Source of the DNA: Thermogutta sp.
GTDB taxonomy: Bacteria; Planctomycetota; Planctomycetia; Pirellulales; Thermoguttaceae
DNA: 6,221 nucleotides
Reading direction: 5' to 3'
Assembly: GCF_014359955.1 (NCBI RefSeq)
Contig: NZ_JACIYL010000208.1
Coordinates: 1-6,221, forward strand
The position numbers and the translations under genes are program-made. Positions within the stretch are counted from its first letter, which is position 1; each line of letters starts with the position of its first letter. The notes beneath the pieces were generated by a model that ran no database searches, was not told where the DNA came from, and worked only from the letters and a program-made list of their open reading frames with translations. Below are positions 5,507 through 6,221 of this stretch, piece after piece.

Positions 5507-6221
5507 ATGGATCTGACACGTCGCGAATGCCTTAAACTGGGTGCTGCAGCCGCCCTAATCGCGGCGGTGAAGAAAGCGTCCTTTGCGGGACTGGAGCGCA
5601 AGAAAATCCCGGTCGGGGTTCAGCTCTATTCCGTACGCCAGGATGCCGCCAAGGATTTGCCGGGAGTGCTCAAGGCCATCAAAGAGATGGGCTACGAAGG
5701 CGTGGAATTTGCAGGCTACTACGGGCACGACGCGAAGACGATTCGCAAATGGCTCGATGAGAACGGCCTGAAATGTTGCGGAACGCACACGGGCTGGGAC
5801 ACACTTCAGCCCGATAAGCTGGAAGCCACCATCGAATTCAATCAAACGATCGGAAACAAATATCTCATTTGCCCGTGGCTGAACCCGGCTGAGTTTGCCG
5901 CCAGCAAAGAAAAAACGATCGAGTTTGCCAAGCGATTCAATGAACTGGCAGAGAAGGTGAAGGAAAAAGGGATGCTTGTGGGGTATCACGCACACGGGGG
6001 CGACTTCAAGAAGCTGAATGGCGAAACGGCGTGGGAGATCTTCTTCAGCCATACCGTCCCCGAGGTCGTCATGCAAATGGACATTGGTAACTGCCTGGGC
6101 GGCGGTGGGGATCCCTACGCGATTCTGGAGAAGTTTCCCGGCCGGGCAAAGACCATTCACCTGAAGGAGCACGGTGGACCGCAGGGGGCAGTCATTGGAG
6201 AAGGCGAGGTCAAATGGGACT
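5507..6221 (+). CDS. Sugar phosphate isomerase/epimerase-like TIM-barrel protein, TAT-type N-terminus (3' end cut by window)
   Basis: I translated this frame by hand: 238 codons stay open to the window edge, so the C-terminus, probably 40-70 residues, is missing. The N-terminus has TRRECLK (residues 4-10) and then an Ala/Leu-rich segment, fitting a TAT signal. The rest matches the xylose-isomerase-like TIM barrel (AP endonuclease family 2 fold): VGVQLYSVRQ (strand 1, 36-45), YEGVEFAGYYG (63-73), VGYHAHGGDF (158-167), QMDIGNCLGGGGDP (190-203), KTIHLKE (215-221) and GEGEVKWD (231-238). Likely metal ligands are among H161/H163, D166, D192 and H218, with the last family ligand expected beyond the edge. 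Relatives isomerise, epimerise or dehydrate sugars and inositols, and some exported ones act on keto-sugars made by Gfo/Idh/MocA partners. It diverges from such an oxidoreductase across 204 bases. Exact reaction unknown; a sugar phosphate substrate is unlikely if it is truly exported. Confidence 0.88.
   Translation, partial: MDLTRRECLKLGAAAALIAAVKKASFAGLERKKIPVGVQLYSVRQDAAKDLPGVLKAIKEMGYEGVEFAGYYGHDAKTIRKWLDENGLKCCGTHTGWDTLQPDKLEATIEFNQTIGNKYLICPWLNPAEFAASKEKTIEFAKRFNELAEKVKEKGMLVGYHAHGGDFKKLNGETAWEIFFSHTVPEVVMQMDIGNCLGGGGDPYAILEKFPGRAKTIHLKEHGGPQGAVIGEGEVKWD

Noticed and set aside
5555..6172. A 205-codon minus-strand frame over the isomerase-like gene
   Set aside because: The plus-strand frame has a strong ribosome binding site, a TAT motif and TIM-barrel motifs throughout; the minus frame is its shadow.
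1..6221. Defence system, CRISPR array, insertion sequence, tRNA or prophage remnant
   Set aside because: The window is almost fully accounted for by four carbohydrate-enzyme genes; I saw no regularly spaced repeats, transposase motifs, target duplications or tRNA-like folds.

Overview
The window is most likely chromosomal DNA of a planctomycete (Planctomycetota). This is inferred from protein style: three of the four genes carry twin-arginine (TAT) type N-termini on protein families that many bacteria keep in the cytoplasm (Gfo/Idh/MocA dehydrogenase, xylose-isomerase-like TIM barrel), and gene packing is loose, with 120-200 base gaps. Base composition is moderately GC-rich throughout, with no compositional break and no sign of a mobile element. 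I cannot name a genus from sequence alone.

Layout. Three genes read leftward on the minus strand, in transcription order: a TAT-exported Gfo/Idh/MocA oxidoreductase (5302 down to 3962), a large Sec-exported clan GH-A glycoside hydrolase with a carbohydrate-binding-like domain inserted in its catalytic barrel (3837 down to 1216), and a TAT-exported GH99-like glycosidase (1065 down to 4). A fourth gene, a TAT-type sugar phosphate isomerase/epimerase-like TIM barrel, reads rightward from 5507 and is cut by the window end. The 204-base gap between the oxidoreductase and the isomerase-like gene is a divergent control region. It holds a good sigma70-like promoter for the rightward gene, a weaker one for the leftward genes, and a perfect 6-bp-stem palindrome lying on the rightward -35 box.

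How the genes may work together. All four products appear to be exported, and all four belong to carbohydrate-active families. The reading I favour is a small locus for degrading a glycan outside the cytoplasm. Two glycosidases would cut the chain, while the NAD-binding oxidoreductase and the metal-dependent TIM-barrel enzyme act on released or terminal sugars, possibly through keto-sugar chemistry. The families and export signals are read from the sequence; the shared pathway and its substrate are inference. No transporter, sensor, sulfatase or regulator lies inside the window.

No RNA gene, CRISPR array, insertion sequence or defence system was found. The gaps are 1066-1215, 3838-3961 and 5303-5506, all under 300 bases; beyond the signals listed I see nothing else in them.
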